From Pseudomonadales bacterium (lineage in GTDB: Bacteria; Pseudomonadota; Gammaproteobacteria; Pseudomonadales; Azotimanducaceae), in contig JAJDVW010000123.1 of NCBI GenBank assembly GCA_022825925.1, positions 1-58,732 on the forward strand: 58,732 bases of DNA, written 5' to 3'. Both the position numbers and the translations under genes were made by a program. The first letter of the stretch is position 1, and each line of letters begins with the position of its first letter. Below the pieces are notes generated by a model. That model saw nothing but the letters and a program-made list of their open reading frames with translations. It was not told the DNA's origin and ran no database searches. Below, piece by piece: positions 25,174 through 34,346 of the stretch.

Positions 25174-25387
25174 GTTACGTCCTCCCGCGTGGCTGAAAGA
25201 GCCGCCGTAGTGTGATGGATGGCCCATTCGTCGGCAAGCGGACCAATGCGACGGTTGCTGTAGGCCATCGCGCACATCCGCTTGGCCAGCGGCAACTGGG
25301 CGCTCGCCAACCGGCGGATGGCCTCGGCTCTCGAGTAGGCCGGCTACGAGTACCATGAGAGTACAGGCATGCGACGAGGGCGATGTC

Positions 25388-25957
25388 TCAAGGGGGCCAG
25401 TAGCGCCGGTCCAGCAGGGTCGCCCAGTCATCGTTGTAGGGATGCACATGGAAGACCCGCTCGGCGCCGCGGTGGACCGGCCGGTCTTCGTTGGCCCAGC
25501 GAAACAGCGACCCCTCGAGGTTGAACACGTGGTCGACGCCGGTGGCGATGAGCCGTTCGGCCAACTCCGCCGAGCGATAGCCCACTGAGCAGTACACGAC
25601 CACGGTGCCCTCGCGGCCGTGTGCCGCCCGTGCGGCGAGCGCCGCGTCGAGACCGTCCGCGTGGACGGCTCCCCGGAGGTGGCCCACCTCGTACTCCCCG
25701 CGGCTCCGCGCATCGAGCAGCAGGACGCTGGCGGGTTCCTGCTTGAGCACCTCGGCGAGCCGCGCCGTGGTCATCTGCGGAACCCCGGGAAAGTCCTCGC
25801 GGACGAGACGCAACGCCGCCTCCCAGGCCGGCGAATGCGGCGCCGCGTCCGCGGAGTTCCCCGTGACGTCGGAGCACGATGCGGCCAGCAGCAACGCCGG
25901 GAAGAGCAGCGCGGCGCCGAGGCGCCGTGTGCGGACCTCGACTACGCGAACGTGCAT
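25388..25957 (-). CDS. Rhodanese-domain lipoprotein
   Basis: A 189-residue protein with a lipoprotein signal: GAALLFPALLLAASC, lipobox LAASC. ATG 25957 has AGGGGGT upstream. The rhodanese domain includes VLLLDARSRGEYEVGHLRGA and the active-site loop VVYCSVGYRSAEL, with the nucleophilic Cys present. After it comes VFNLEGSLFRWANEDRPV. Predicted to be lipid-anchored in the cell envelope and to transfer sulfur or act on oxyanions; substrate unknown. Its start lies 16 nt inside the hydratase gene, so it is translationally coupled. Confidence 0.82.
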   Translation of the reverse strand: MHVRVVEVRTRRLGAALLFPALLLAASCSDVTGNSADAAPHSPAWEAALRLVREDFPGVPQMTTARLAEVLKQEPASVLLLDARSRGEYEVGHLRGAVHADGLDAALAARAAHGREGTVVVYCSVGYRSAELAERLIATGVDHVFNLEGSLFRWANEDRPVHRGAERVFHVHPYNDDWATLLDRRYWPP

Positions 25958-26778
25958 ACCCCCTGGTCGATCACCACGGCGCCGTCCTGGTTCGTCGTGC
26001 GGAAGAGCGCCTGGTTGCCGTCGACCCACATCGATACCGTCAGCGCGTCCCCGGGAATCACGGGGCGCGAAAAGCGTCCGTTCATCGACCGGAAGCGCGA
26101 CGGATCGCCGCCGCAGAGGGTGTGCAGCAGCGCGCGCCCGGTGAAGCCGTAGGTGCAGAGCCCGTGCAGGATTGGCTTGTCGAAGCCGCCCATCGCCGCG
26201 AACGACGGATCGGAGTGCAGCGGGTTCCGGTCGCCGGACAGCCGGTAGGTGAGGGCCTGGTCGTCGCGGGTCCGGTAGGTCACCTGGTGCGTGGGCGCGG
26301 CGTCGGGGAACTCTACTTTCGCGGACGGGCCGCGGTCGCCGCCCCAGCCCCCTTCGCCGCGGCAGAAGAGCGTGGAGCGGGTCCGGATCAGCGCTTCGCC
26401 GGTCGCGGTGTTCACGCCCTCGGATTCCATCTCGATGAGGGCCGCGTTGCCCTTGTCCCAGATGCCGGCGATCCGCCCGCGGCTCTCGATCTCGCCGTCC
26501 GGCGGAATCTCGCCGAGCAGTTCGATGCCCTGCTCGCCATGCACCATGAGCGCCGGGTTGAAGCTGCCGACCTTGCCGAGCGGCGCCCCGCCGCCGCCGA
26601 TGATCACGGCGAAGGTGGGGAACACGCGCTGGGCGACGTCCTTCGTGTTCTCGGTGGTGAAGGGGAGTTCGTCGGTCCCCGCGCCGATGCCGACCGCGTA
26701 AAGCAGCGCGTCCTTGGACGTCCAGCTTCGGGTCGAGGGTCCGCCGGTCTCGCCGACGGCATCCGGATTGATGGGCAT
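25942..26778 (-). CDS. MaoC family 2-enoyl-CoA hydratase (hydratase 2 type)
   Basis: A 278-residue double-hotdog protein with GGGAGGAACC before ATG 26778. It follows the hydratase-2 domain of eukaryotic peroxisomal MFE-2 closely: DALLYAVGIGAG, FPTFAVIIGGGG, MVHGEQGIELLGEIP, and in the second hotdog the catalytic YRLSGDRNPLHSDP, then GGFDKPILHGLCTYGFTGRA. The Asp and His of the hydratase-2 motif are present. It hydrates trans-2-enoyl-CoA to (3R)-hydroxyacyl-CoA. It is divergent from a thiolase-like gene across 150 bp, where shared regulation is likely. Confidence 0.9.
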   Translation of the reverse strand: MPINPDAVGETGGPSTRSWTSKDALLYAVGIGAGTDELPFTTENTKDVAQRVFPTFAVIIGGGGAPLGKVGSFNPALMVHGEQGIELLGEIPPDGEIESRGRIAGIWDKGNAALIEMESEGVNTATGEALIRTRSTLFCRGEGGWGGDRGPSAKVEFPDAAPTHQVTYRTRDDQALTYRLSGDRNPLHSDPSFAAMGGFDKPILHGLCTYGFTGRALLHTLCGGDPSRFRSMNGRFSRPVIPGDALTVSMWVDGNQALFRTTNQDGAVVIDQGVCTFA

Positions 26779-26928
26779 GGTTCCTCCCGTGGTCGATTTT
26801 GCCCGCACCTTAAACGATGCGAGAATGCCGCGAAAGCACGCCGAACCCGATCCTTTGCGCCGGCGCGCGACAGCGTGCGACGTCGCGGCGCAGCCGTTTC
26901 GGGGCACTTCCAGGCAGGGGGAGAGGAC

Positions 26929-28107
26929 ATGGAACGCTCATTGCGCGGGCGCGTCGCCGTGATCGGCGTCGGGGAAACCACCTACTACAAGCACGGCCAG
27001 TCGCCGGACCCCGAGTTCAAGCTGGCGCTCAAGGCGATCCTCGCGGCGTGCGAGGACGCGGGCATCTCGCCGAAGCAGGTGGACGGCTTCGCGTCCTACT
27101 CGAACGACCGCAGCGACCCGTCGCGCCTCGCGGCGGCGCTTGGCATAGACGACCTCCGCTTCGCGAACATGCAGTGGGGCGGCGGGGGCGGCGGGGGTTC
27201 CGGGGCCATCGGCAACGCGGCGGCGGCGATCGCCACCGGCATGGCCGAGTGCGTGGTCGTGTTCCGGGCGCTCGCCCAGGGCCAGTTCGGGCGCTTCGGA
27301 CAAGGCCCGCAGCGGAACGTGATCGCCGGGGACACGGCGCACACCGTCCCGTACGGCCTGATGTCCGCGGGGCAGATGTTCGCCATGAAGGTGACCCGGT
27401 TCATGCACGACCACGGCGTCGAGCAGTCGGCGCTCCGGGCCATCTCGCTGGCCTCGTATCACCACGCGCAGAACAACCCGCGCGCCGTCATGTACGGCCG
27501 GCCCCTCACCGAGGAGAAGTACGACAGCTCGCGCTGGATCGTGGAGCCGTTCCATCTCTTCGACTGCTGCCTCGAGAACGACGGCGCGGCGGCCATGGTG
27601 CTCGTCTCCGCGGAACGCGCTGCCGAGGTGGGCCACGAGCCCTGCTACCTGCTCGGCGCCGTCAGCGGCTCGCACCACCGCGCGGGCGCCTCCGTGCACA
27701 ACGCGCCGGACTACGCGACGAGCGCCTTCAAGACCGTCGCGCCGCGGCTCTACGACATGGCCGGGGTAGGCCCGAGCGATGTCGACGTGCTGCAGTCCTA
27801 CGAGAACTTCACCGGCGGGGTGCTCATGAGCATCGTCGAGCACGGCTTCTGCGAACCGGACGGCTGCAACGAGTTCTTCGTGAAGGACAACCTGATCGCG
27901 CCCGAGGGCCAACTGCCGACGAACACGAGCGGCGGCAATCTGGCCGAGTGCTACATGCACGGCCTCGGGCTCAACATCGAGGCGGTGCGGCAGGTGCGCG
28001 GCGCGTCCACCAACCAGGTCGCGGACGTCGACGTCTCGATGGTCATCTCGGGGCCGATGGTCACGCCGGTGAGCTGCTGCATCTTCGGTTCGGAGGCGAC
28101 GGTATGA
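26929..28107 (+). CDS. Thiolase-like protein (SCP-x / lipid-transfer type)
   Basis: A 392-residue thiolase-superfamily protein with GGGGGAGAGG before ATG 26929. It begins RGRVAVIGVGETTYYKHGQ and has NMQWGGGGGGGSGAIGNAAA, VEPFHLFDCCLENDGAAAMV, QSYENFTGGVLMSIVEHGF and LPTNTSGGNLAECYMHG. These are hallmarks of SCP2-thiolase-like proteins that pair with a DUF35 protein and act as aldolases or retro-aldolases in steroid side-chain degradation; the usual N-terminal thiolase Cys is replaced by a Gly-rich loop. It overlaps the DUF35 gene by 4 nt. Confidence 0.88.
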   Translation: MERSLRGRVAVIGVGETTYYKHGQSPDPEFKLALKAILAACEDAGISPKQVDGFASYSNDRSDPSRLAAALGIDDLRFANMQWGGGGGGGSGAIGNAAAAIATGMAECVVVFRALAQGQFGRFGQGPQRNVIAGDTAHTVPYGLMSAGQMFAMKVTRFMHDHGVEQSALRAISLASYHHAQNNPRAVMYGRPLTEEKYDSSRWIVEPFHLFDCCLENDGAAAMVLVSAERAAEVGHEPCYLLGAVSGSHHRAGASVHNAPDYATSAFKTVAPRLYDMAGVGPSDVDVLQSYENFTGGVLMSIVEHGFCEPDGCNEFFVKDNLIAPEGQLPTNTSGGNLAECYMHGLGLNIEAVRQVRGASTNQVADVDVSMVISGPMVTPVSCCIFGSEATV

Positions 28108-28556
28108 GCTACCTGAACCCCGGTCTCCCGAAACCCGTCCCCGCGCCCGACGGACTCGACGCGCCGTTCTGGGCGGCGGCGGAAAAGGGCGTCCTGAAAC
28201 TGCAGCGCTGCAACTCGTGCGGCCGGTGGCAGTGGGGTCCGGAGTGGATCTGCCACAACTGCTTCAGCGACGACCTCGAGTTCGTGGAAGTGGAGCCGCA
28301 GGGGCGCATCTACAGCTACGAGCGCGTCTGGCATCCGGTGCATCCGGCGCTCAAGGACCAGGGGCCGTACCTGATCGTGCTGGTGGAGTTTCCGGACCAC
28401 GACAACGCGCGGATCGTCGGCAACCTGCTGGGCGATCCCGAGCAGGAGGTGACGATCGGCGCGCCCGTCCGGGCGGTGTTCGAACATCACCCGGACGATG
28501 AACCGCCCCACACGCTGGTGCACTGGACGACGGAAGCCGTCCGCGGGGGCGCGTAG
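28104..28556 (+). CDS. DUF35 OB-fold / zinc-ribbon acyl-CoA-binding protein
   Basis: A 150-residue protein with an N-terminal helix, a rubredoxin-like zinc ribbon (RCNSCGRWQW and ICHNCFS: two CxxC pairs) and a C-terminal OB fold (GRIYSYERVWHPVHPAL, GPYLIVLVEFPD). Known DUF35 partners such as ChsH2 bind acyl-CoA and form a complex with a thiolase-like or MaoC-like subunit. The ATGA overlap with the thiolase-like gene supports a stable two-protein complex. Confidence 0.9.
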   Translation: MSYLNPGLPKPVPAPDGLDAPFWAAAEKGVLKLQRCNSCGRWQWGPEWICHNCFSDDLEFVEVEPQGRIYSYERVWHPVHPALKDQGPYLIVLVEFPDHDNARIVGNLLGDPEQEVTIGAPVRAVFEHHPDDEPPHTLVHWTTEAVRGGA

Positions 28557-28629
28557 CCTGAAGGCTCCATCACGCCGCCCGACGCCAGGGCCGTCCGACC
28601 CGGAGGCTCCGGCGCCCGTCCTGGCGGTG

Positions 28630-29823
28630 ATGCGCGACATCGCGCTGCCCGTCTACGTCCCGTCCTTCTTCTCCGCCATCGCGCAGAACGCGGTGCAGAT
28701 CCTGCTGCCGCTCTACGCCCTGGAGATCGGCGGGGGCGCGGCGCTCGCGGCGGCGGTGGTGGGCCTGCGCGGCGCCGGCACGATGCTGGGCGACGTGCCG
28801 GCCGGCATGCTGGTCGCCCGCATCGGGGACCGGGGCGTGATGATCGTCGGGCTGCTGGCGGTGGCGTTCGCCACGGTGGCGGCCGCCCTGGCGACGGAAG
28901 CGACGCTGCTCTCGTTCGCGGCGCTGGGCTTCGGCGGCGGGGTGGGAGTGTGGATCCTCGCCCGAGTGTCGTTCATCACCGACACCGTGCGGCTCGAGCA
29001 GCGCGGCCGGGTGATCTCCGTCCTCGCGGGGCTGCAGCGCGCCGGCGCCCTCGCGGGACCGCTCATCGCCGGCGTCGGGGCGGAGGCCCTGGGCTACCAG
29101 CCCATGTTCCTGGCCTCGGCGGCGCTCTTCGCGGTGTCGCTGGTCCTGGTGCTGATCTTCGCGAACCCGGCGCCGCGGCTGCCGCATGCGGCGGGTCACG
29201 TGCCGCTGGCGCGGGTGATCAGCACGCATCGGCATACATTCACGACCGCCGGCAGCGTCATGGTCATCCTCATGTTCCTGCGCGCCGGACGCCTGCTGAT
29301 GATCCCCCTGGTCGGGTCGAGCATCGGGCTGTCGGCGGCGGAGATCGGTTTCGCCTTCAGCCTCTCGGCGGCGGTGGACATGGTGATGTTCTATCCGGCC
29401 GGGCTGATCCTCGACCACCTCGGGCGCCGCTGGGCGCTGGCGCCCGCCATGCTGCTCCTCGGGGCCGGACTCGCGCTGCTGCCGTTCGCGGACGGCTTCT
29501 GGACGTTCGCGGCGGCGGGACTCCTCGCCGGGCTCGGCAACGGGTTCGGCACGGGCATCTTCATGACGCTCGGCGGCGACCTGTCGCCGGAACGGGGACG
29601 CGGAGAGTTCCTGGGGGTCTGGCGTCTCGTCGGCGATCTCGGTGCTGCGGTCGGACCGTTCGTCATGGGGTCGGTGGTGCAGTGGGCGTCGCTCGTCGTG
29701 GCCTGCACCGGCACCGGAGCGATGGCCCTGGTCGGCGTCTTCCTGTTGGTGGCGACGGTTCCCGAGACGCTGCACCGGCGGGGTACGATGGAACGCTCTT
29801 CCGCGGCTGGGGAAGGTTCGTGA
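28630..29823 (+). CDS. MFS transporter
   Basis: A membrane protein of about 397 residues with about 12 hydrophobic segments. An MFS signature between segments 2 and 3 reads GMLVARIGDRGVMIVGLLAV, and the central repeat has LILDHLGRRWALAPAMLL. It belongs to the drug/metabolite exporter-like MFS group; substrate unknown. The start is uncertain: ATG 28630 (or GTG 28627) has no clear ribosome-binding site, and the frame is open back into the DUF35 gene. The stop overlaps the next start, so the thiolase, DUF35, MFS and LLM genes are probably one operon. Confidence 0.85.
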   Translation: MRDIALPVYVPSFFSAIAQNAVQILLPLYALEIGGGAALAAAVVGLRGAGTMLGDVPAGMLVARIGDRGVMIVGLLAVAFATVAAALATEATLLSFAALGFGGGVGVWILARVSFITDTVRLEQRGRVISVLAGLQRAGALAGPLIAGVGAEALGYQPMFLASAALFAVSLVLVLIFANPAPRLPHAAGHVPLARVISTHRHTFTTAGSVMVILMFLRAGRLLMIPLVGSSIGLSAAEIGFAFSLSAAVDMVMFYPAGLILDHLGRRWALAPAMLLLGAGLALLPFADGFWTFAAAGLLAGLGNGFGTGIFMTLGGDLSPERGRGEFLGVWRLVGDLGAAVGPFVMGSVVQWASLVVACTGTGAMALVGVFLLVATVPETLHRRGTMERSSAAGEGS

Positions 29824-30845
29824 CGCAACCCGCTTTCGGTCTCAACCGGCTCGACCTCCGCTCCCCGGCCCACTTCGCCGCGGATGCGGCCCGCCTGGAG
29901 TCACTCGGCTGGAGCTACGGGTTCATCCCCTCGTCGCCGCTCCTGGTCCTCGACCCTTACGTCATGCTGGCGGAAGGCCTGCGGCACACCGACCGCATCG
30001 TGCTCGGTCCGCTGATCGAGAACCCGGTCATGCGCCACCCTGCGGTGATTGCCGGTTCGATCGCGACGGTGGACCGGCTCGCCCCGGGCCGCTCGGTGCT
30101 CGGCATGGGCGTCGGCGACACGGCGGTGCGCCTCATGGGCAGGCGGCCCGCCACGGTGGCGGAACTCGAGGAGTCGATCCGCACGATCCGGGGTCTGAAC
30201 GCCGGGGAGCGCCTGCCGGTGGACGCGGCGCGGCCGGCGGTGCTCAGGCACGCCGCGCGCGTACCGGTGTGGGTCGCCGCCCAGGGACCGAAGACCCTGC
30301 GCATGGCCGGGCGCGTCGCGGACGGGGTCTTCATCCGGGTCGGCGTGCACGAGACGAACCTGCGGCTCGCGGTGGAGGCGGTGCGGGCGGGGGCCGCGGA
30401 GGCGGGACGGGACCCGGGCGAGGTCCGCATCGGCTGCGTGTTCCACACCGTGGTGGACGACGATGCCGACCGCGTCGGGCGCATCGGGCGGGCCATGGCG
30501 GCGGGGTACTACGAGTACTCGCCCATGCTGTTCGACCACATCGGCATGGCCTGGAACGGGCTGGACGTGGAAGAACTCAAGCGCCGCGTGTGGCCGGACT
30601 TCCACCACGCGCGCGACCTCGAGGCCGCGGGCGACGTGGTGTCGTTCCTGCCCGACGCGGCGGTGGATGCGTTCGCCCTGCACGGGCCGTTCCCCGCGAT
30701 CATGGAGCAGATCCAGACCATCCTGGGTTACGGACTGCCGATCGAGGCGATCGTTCCGCACCCGATGCCGACGCCGCCGCCGCGTGAGGAGGGCGGGTTC
30801 GACTACGCCAGGGCGTTCGCGGAGGCGGTGTTCCCGGCGTTCTGA
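29820..30845 (+). CDS. LLM-class flavin/F420-dependent oxidoreductase
   Basis: A 341-residue luciferase-like protein, GTG 29820 overlapping the MFS stop by 4 nt with GGGGAAGG upstream. TIM-barrel features: GWSYGFIPSSPLLVLDPYVM, HTDRIVLGPLIENPVMRHPA, TVDRLAPGRSVLGMGVGDTA, and PVWVAAQGPKTLRMAGRVAD. The pattern fits the F420-dependent (Mer-like) branch, but cofactor choice (F420 or FMN) cannot be settled from sequence alone. It may oxidise the substrate handled by the neighbouring thiolase/DUF35 proteins. Confidence 0.85.
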   Translation: MTQPAFGLNRLDLRSPAHFAADAARLESLGWSYGFIPSSPLLVLDPYVMLAEGLRHTDRIVLGPLIENPVMRHPAVIAGSIATVDRLAPGRSVLGMGVGDTAVRLMGRRPATVAELEESIRTIRGLNAGERLPVDAARPAVLRHAARVPVWVAAQGPKTLRMAGRVADGVFIRVGVHETNLRLAVEAVRAGAAEAGRDPGEVRIGCVFHTVVDDDADRVGRIGRAMAAGYYEYSPMLFDHIGMAWNGLDVEELKRRVWPDFHHARDLEAAGDVVSFLPDAAVDAFALHGPFPAIMEQIQTILGYGLPIEAIVPHPMPTPPPREEGGFDYARAFAEAVFPAF

Positions 30846-30867
30846 AACCTGGATGCGGAGTGCGTCC

Positions 30868-31689
30868 TCAGAAGAACACGAACATCCGCACTTCGCAGCT
30901 CTCGCGGGGCGAGGTCGTTGCGTCCTGCGTGGGCAGGCGGAACGCCGTATGCGCCGTGAAGCGCGCGGGGCCGTCCGTGGCGGAGTCGTACACCTTGAAC
31001 AGCAGCGCCTCGTCCGGCGTCATGCGCGGGAACCAGTAGAAGCGCTGGCGGGGGTGCCAGGCGATCTGCCAGGTCTCCCCCACGCGCCCGGGCGAGATGC
31101 GGTTGACCGGGATCAGGTCGGACTCGCGGATGGTGCGGGCGTCGGCGATCGCGATGGGATCGGCCTCGATGGCGTGCCGGATGGGTCGCCAGATCTGCAC
31201 GATCGCGAAGCGGCGTTGCAGGAGCGTCTCGGCCTCGTGCGGCAGGAGGTCCCGCATCCGCTTGCGGGACGACCAGTGCGTGTAGTCGTTGTGCACGCCG
31301 TAGGCGGGTTCGCGCACACCGCGCGCCGCGCGCACGGCCTCGTCGCCATGCCGCACCGTATGGTCGAACAGGAAGGCCCGACTCGCGCCGGTACCGTCCA
31401 GGGCCAGCGCGCGTGCCTGCGGGTAGTAGACCTCGGCTACAGCGGAGGCGTCGTCCCACTCCACGTCCGGCCGCGGGTGCGCCAGCAGTTCGAAGCCGTG
31501 CGTATCGAGAACCGCCGCTTCGGCACGGCCGTCGTGCAGGGTGACCGTGCGCTCGACGGACTTCGCGAAACGTCCGTTACGAGGGTCGATCTCGTGGGCC
31601 TGCCTGGCGCCGGTGTCCACTCCGAAGCGCAGCGTGACGGCCACGTCCCGGGCGGTCGTCGGCGGTGCTGGGCTGGCGGTGAGGTTCAT
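30868..31689 (-). CDS. CmcJ/NvfI family oxidoreductase
   Basis: A 273-residue protein of the CmcJ/NvfI/AsaB family, known from cephamycin and fungal meroterpenoid pathways and containing non-haem iron/2OG-type oxygenases. Typical motifs: GVHNDYTHWS (H-x-D iron ligands), FAIVQIWRPI, and the C-terminal FTAHTAFRLP with the distal His region. It begins 4 nt after the stop of a PhyH gene on the same strand, so two oxygenases are co-expressed. Substrate unknown. Confidence 0.82.
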   Translation of the reverse strand: MNLTASPAPPTTARDVAVTLRFGVDTGARQAHEIDPRNGRFAKSVERTVTLHDGRAEAAVLDTHGFELLAHPRPDVEWDDASAVAEVYYPQARALALDGTGASRAFLFDHTVRHGDEAVRAARGVREPAYGVHNDYTHWSSRKRMRDLLPHEAETLLQRRFAIVQIWRPIRHAIEADPIAIADARTIRESDLIPVNRISPGRVGETWQIAWHPRQRFYWFPRMTPDEALLFKVYDSATDGPARFTAHTAFRLPTQDATTSPRESCEVRMFVFF

Positions 31690-31693
31690 GGTG

Positions 31694-32812
31694 TCAGGCG
31701 GCCGCCTCCCTGGCGCGCTCCTCGGCGACGATCTCCGCCATCCCCTGCCACTCGTGCCACATGTTGCACAGCGCGTGCTTCGAGCGCTCCCACGGATCGT
31801 TGCCTTCCTCGTATTCGAGCCACTCGCCCATCTGGCCGCGGTCGGGATGATCGGAGACGCCGTTGGCCACCTTGTCCGGCTGGCGGCGCTTGTTGCGGAT
31901 GCGGAAGATGATGTTCTTGCGCGACTCGGTGCCGTGCTCGTTCCGCGTCCCCGAATGCGGGATGTGGTAGCTCGTGATACACACGTCGCCGGGGCGCATC
32001 AGGATCTGGGTCGGGCGCGGCCAGCGGCGGCCGTCCGGCGTGGCTTCGGACGTCTCGTCGAGGAACTGCTCGCGCACTTCGTCGGGCAGGTAGACCAGCC
32101 CGCAGCGGTTCGGGGCGTCGTGGTTCAGCCGCGGCCAGCCGGGGCCTTCCGGCCCGAGGTGGCCGTTGGTGTCGTACTGCCGGCGAAAGAAGCGCTCGAC
32201 CGCGTGATGCGCGCCGCGCAGGAGGGCCGTCTGGCCGCACCCCTCGACGCTCTGGTCGTTCAGGCACACGAACACGAACGCGGTGAAGCTGCCGTTCCCG
32301 AGCGTCATCCCGGGGTCCTGGAACATCGGCACCATGTTATGGCCCATCACGTCCGGGCTGCGCCCGAGGTCGCCCTTCGGGCCGGACGCGAAGTAGCGGT
32401 GGTAGATCTCCTCCGGCGTCCCCTCCTGCACTTCCTGGGGCGCCGCGATGGTGATGAGGCCGTCCATGTGCGTCTGGGCCCCGTAGTAGGGCATGTCCCG
32501 GTCGCGGTATCCGAGGTTGTTGAAGTGATCGCCGGGCTCCGCACGCTTGTTCACGCCGATCTGGCAGTGGGTCGGCGGGTCGAAGTGCCCCATGACCTCG
32601 TGCAGGATGGGCGTGACCGACGACGCGTTCACGAGGTCCGTCATTGCGCGCTCCCCGGACAGGCTCTCGCCCTTCTTCGCGCGGCGGATGCGCGCAAGCG
32701 CCGCGTCGACCAGTTCCGGGGCCACCGCGTTCGGCACGACCACGTAGCCGTCGCGGTAGAGCGCCCGCTTCTGTTCGAGGGTGAGGGCGGTGGGGGAGGC
32801 GGAGACGTTCAT
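31694..32812 (-). CDS. Phytanoyl-CoA dioxygenase family protein
   Basis: A 372-residue Fe(II)/2-oxoglutarate oxygenase of the PhyH type. ATG 32812 is chosen because family homology begins within a few residues (LTLEQKRALYRDGYVVVPNA). Iron ligands: His115 and Asp117 in AQTHMDGL, and the distal His in ITSYHIPHSGTR (283 or 286), with Arg290 for 2OG. Longer than the typical 280-300, owing to inserts and a C-terminal tail rich in Glu and Trp. It is the first gene of a pair with the CmcJ-like oxygenase. Substrate may not be an acyl-CoA. Confidence 0.88.
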   Translation of the reverse strand: MNVSASPTALTLEQKRALYRDGYVVVPNAVAPELVDAALARIRRAKKGESLSGERAMTDLVNASSVTPILHEVMGHFDPPTHCQIGVNKRAEPGDHFNNLGYRDRDMPYYGAQTHMDGLITIAAPQEVQEGTPEEIYHRYFASGPKGDLGRSPDVMGHNMVPMFQDPGMTLGNGSFTAFVFVCLNDQSVEGCGQTALLRGAHHAVERFFRRQYDTNGHLGPEGPGWPRLNHDAPNRCGLVYLPDEVREQFLDETSEATPDGRRWPRPTQILMRPGDVCITSYHIPHSGTRNEHGTESRKNIIFRIRNKRRQPDKVANGVSDHPDRGQMGEWLEYEEGNDPWERSKHALCNMWHEWQGMAEIVAEERAREAAA

Positions 32813-32886
32813 GGGACGGACCGAACGGAGGGAAGCGCGCACTGTAGCCAGCCGGAAAAGGCTGCGCAACAGACGGGCGCGGCCTC

Positions 32887-33250
32887 TCAGTCACAGCCAT
32901 CCAGCAGCGCCCGGACCATCGAACCCTCGGGCTGGACGAACTCGCCGCGTGAACAGGTCAGGTGCCCGAAGCCCGCGTCGCCGTCGCGGAAGTTCACCTT
33001 GCCGCCCTCCCTGGCGCGAAACATCTCCGCGAGCCACCGCCCGATCTCGGCGGGGCACACGGTGTCGTCGGCCGCGTGCCAGACGACGACGTTCCGGGTC
33101 TCGATGAGGCGCGGGTCGAAGCCCCATTCGTAGCAGACGTCGAGGGCGAACGTCAGGCGTTGCCGATCGCGCCAGCACGCCGGCCGGCGCAATGCTGTCG
33201 CTAGAGTGCCGCATCAAGGCGCGACCCTCCTGCGGCCTTTGCGGCAATGC
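32887..33250 (-). pseudogene. Decayed C-terminal copy of the alpha/beta hydrolase at 34.7 kb
   Basis: The frame ending at 32887 reads ALDVCYEWGFDPRLIETRNV and VVWHAADDTVCPAEIGRWLA, nearly identical to the C-terminus of the intact hydrolase at 34682-35728. Just upstream the alignment needs a one-base deletion (IGNAW then ALDVC). Nucleotide similarity continues, more degraded, to about 33250 before disappearing. It is a truncated, frameshifted duplicate in the same orientation about 1.4 kb from its parent. The two copies now flank the SIR2/GIY-YIG-like genes. Confidence 0.8.
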
Positions 33251-33276
33251 ACGGCCCAATCGAGAGAGCGAACGGG

Positions 33277-34319
33277 TCAGGCCAGTGAGCCAGGTGGAGG
33301 GAGGCGTTGAACCCAGGCTTGGGCCCCGTCGGTGAAGAAGCAGGCGTCGGGTATGGGGCCGAGCACGTCCCGATACCTGGCCTTCAGGGCCGTGACTCCG
33401 GCCTCATCGGGCTCGAGGCCGACCACGGTGATGTCCTCGGGAGGCAGATCGGCGAGTGCTTCGGTGAAGAGCACGCGGGCCGCCGTGTCGGTGGCGGGGA
33501 ACGAGTAGCCGATGAACGTCACGGCCTCGGCTCTGGACAGGTGCTCAAAGGCCAGTGTCCAGACGAGGCGAAGCACGGGCTGCGCGACGAGGTCGGACTT
33601 CGAGAGCACGGGAGGGACAAGGACGGGCTCGGACTCAAGGTGGCGAGCGACCACATCGCTGGGGAACAGGCGCCGTGAGATGCCTTCCCAGCCGTGATGA
33701 TGGACGATCGCATCGAGCGCGAAGGGCTTGGCGTAGCCGCGGCGGGCCCACCAGTTGACGGAACCGTGCAGCTTGAGCAGGAGCAAGTCAGAGGCGGGCG
33801 GACCCTGGGAGAACGTGGAGACGGTGTTGGCGGACGGCTGGCAGAAGAAGCCGTACCCCCAGTAAGGGTTCCAGTTGCCTGCGGCAAAAGAGCTGCGTCC
33901 AGGAGGTCGTCGTAGTTGAAAGTGATGCAGGTGGCGTTCCCTCGGGCGCAATGGCGAGCGAACGCCACGATGTCGCTGTCGGGTCGGATCTCGACGCCGT
34001 CGAGAGCTTGCTGCATGGTTCGGAGGAAAGCAGCCTTGAGTTCGGCGAGCAGGAACGCGAACTGGTCCGCCGAGCGGTGGCGGTGGTCGTAAGGCATGAG
34101 TTCGTGGAGGCGGGTCATCAAACGCTCGACGTCGATAAACCCGTCGGGGTGGCGGTTGCGCTCGGCTTCGAGCACGCGGCTTGCCGCCGGGAGGCCGCGT
34201 ACGGCGGCGACGAGACTGTCGTTCTCGAAATCGCCGACCAATAGAGGTGCCCTACGGACGAAGGCGCGCGTGAAGCCGGCGCCGGTAACGTATAGCCGGC
34301 GGACATCCGACGAGGTCAC
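33277..34319 (-). pseudogene. SIR2-like domain protein, split by one frameshift
   Basis: Two overlapping minus-strand frames make one SIR2-like protein of about 345 residues. The first half starts at GTG 34319 with the nucleotide-binding loop LYVTGAGFTRAFVRRAPLLV and runs to TCITFNYDDLLDAALLPQAT. The second half picks up at AAGNWNPYWGYGFFC and carries LLLLKLHGSVNWW, VTFIGYSFPATDTAARVLF and DITVVGLEPDE. The break is near 33885-33900, beside a run of T (CTTTTG), so a single indel, true or from sequencing, explains it. SIR2-like NAD hydrolases often serve in phage defence. Confidence 0.75.
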
Positions 34320-34346
34320 GAGGCGGCTGGAGGGCGAAGCCGGCCG

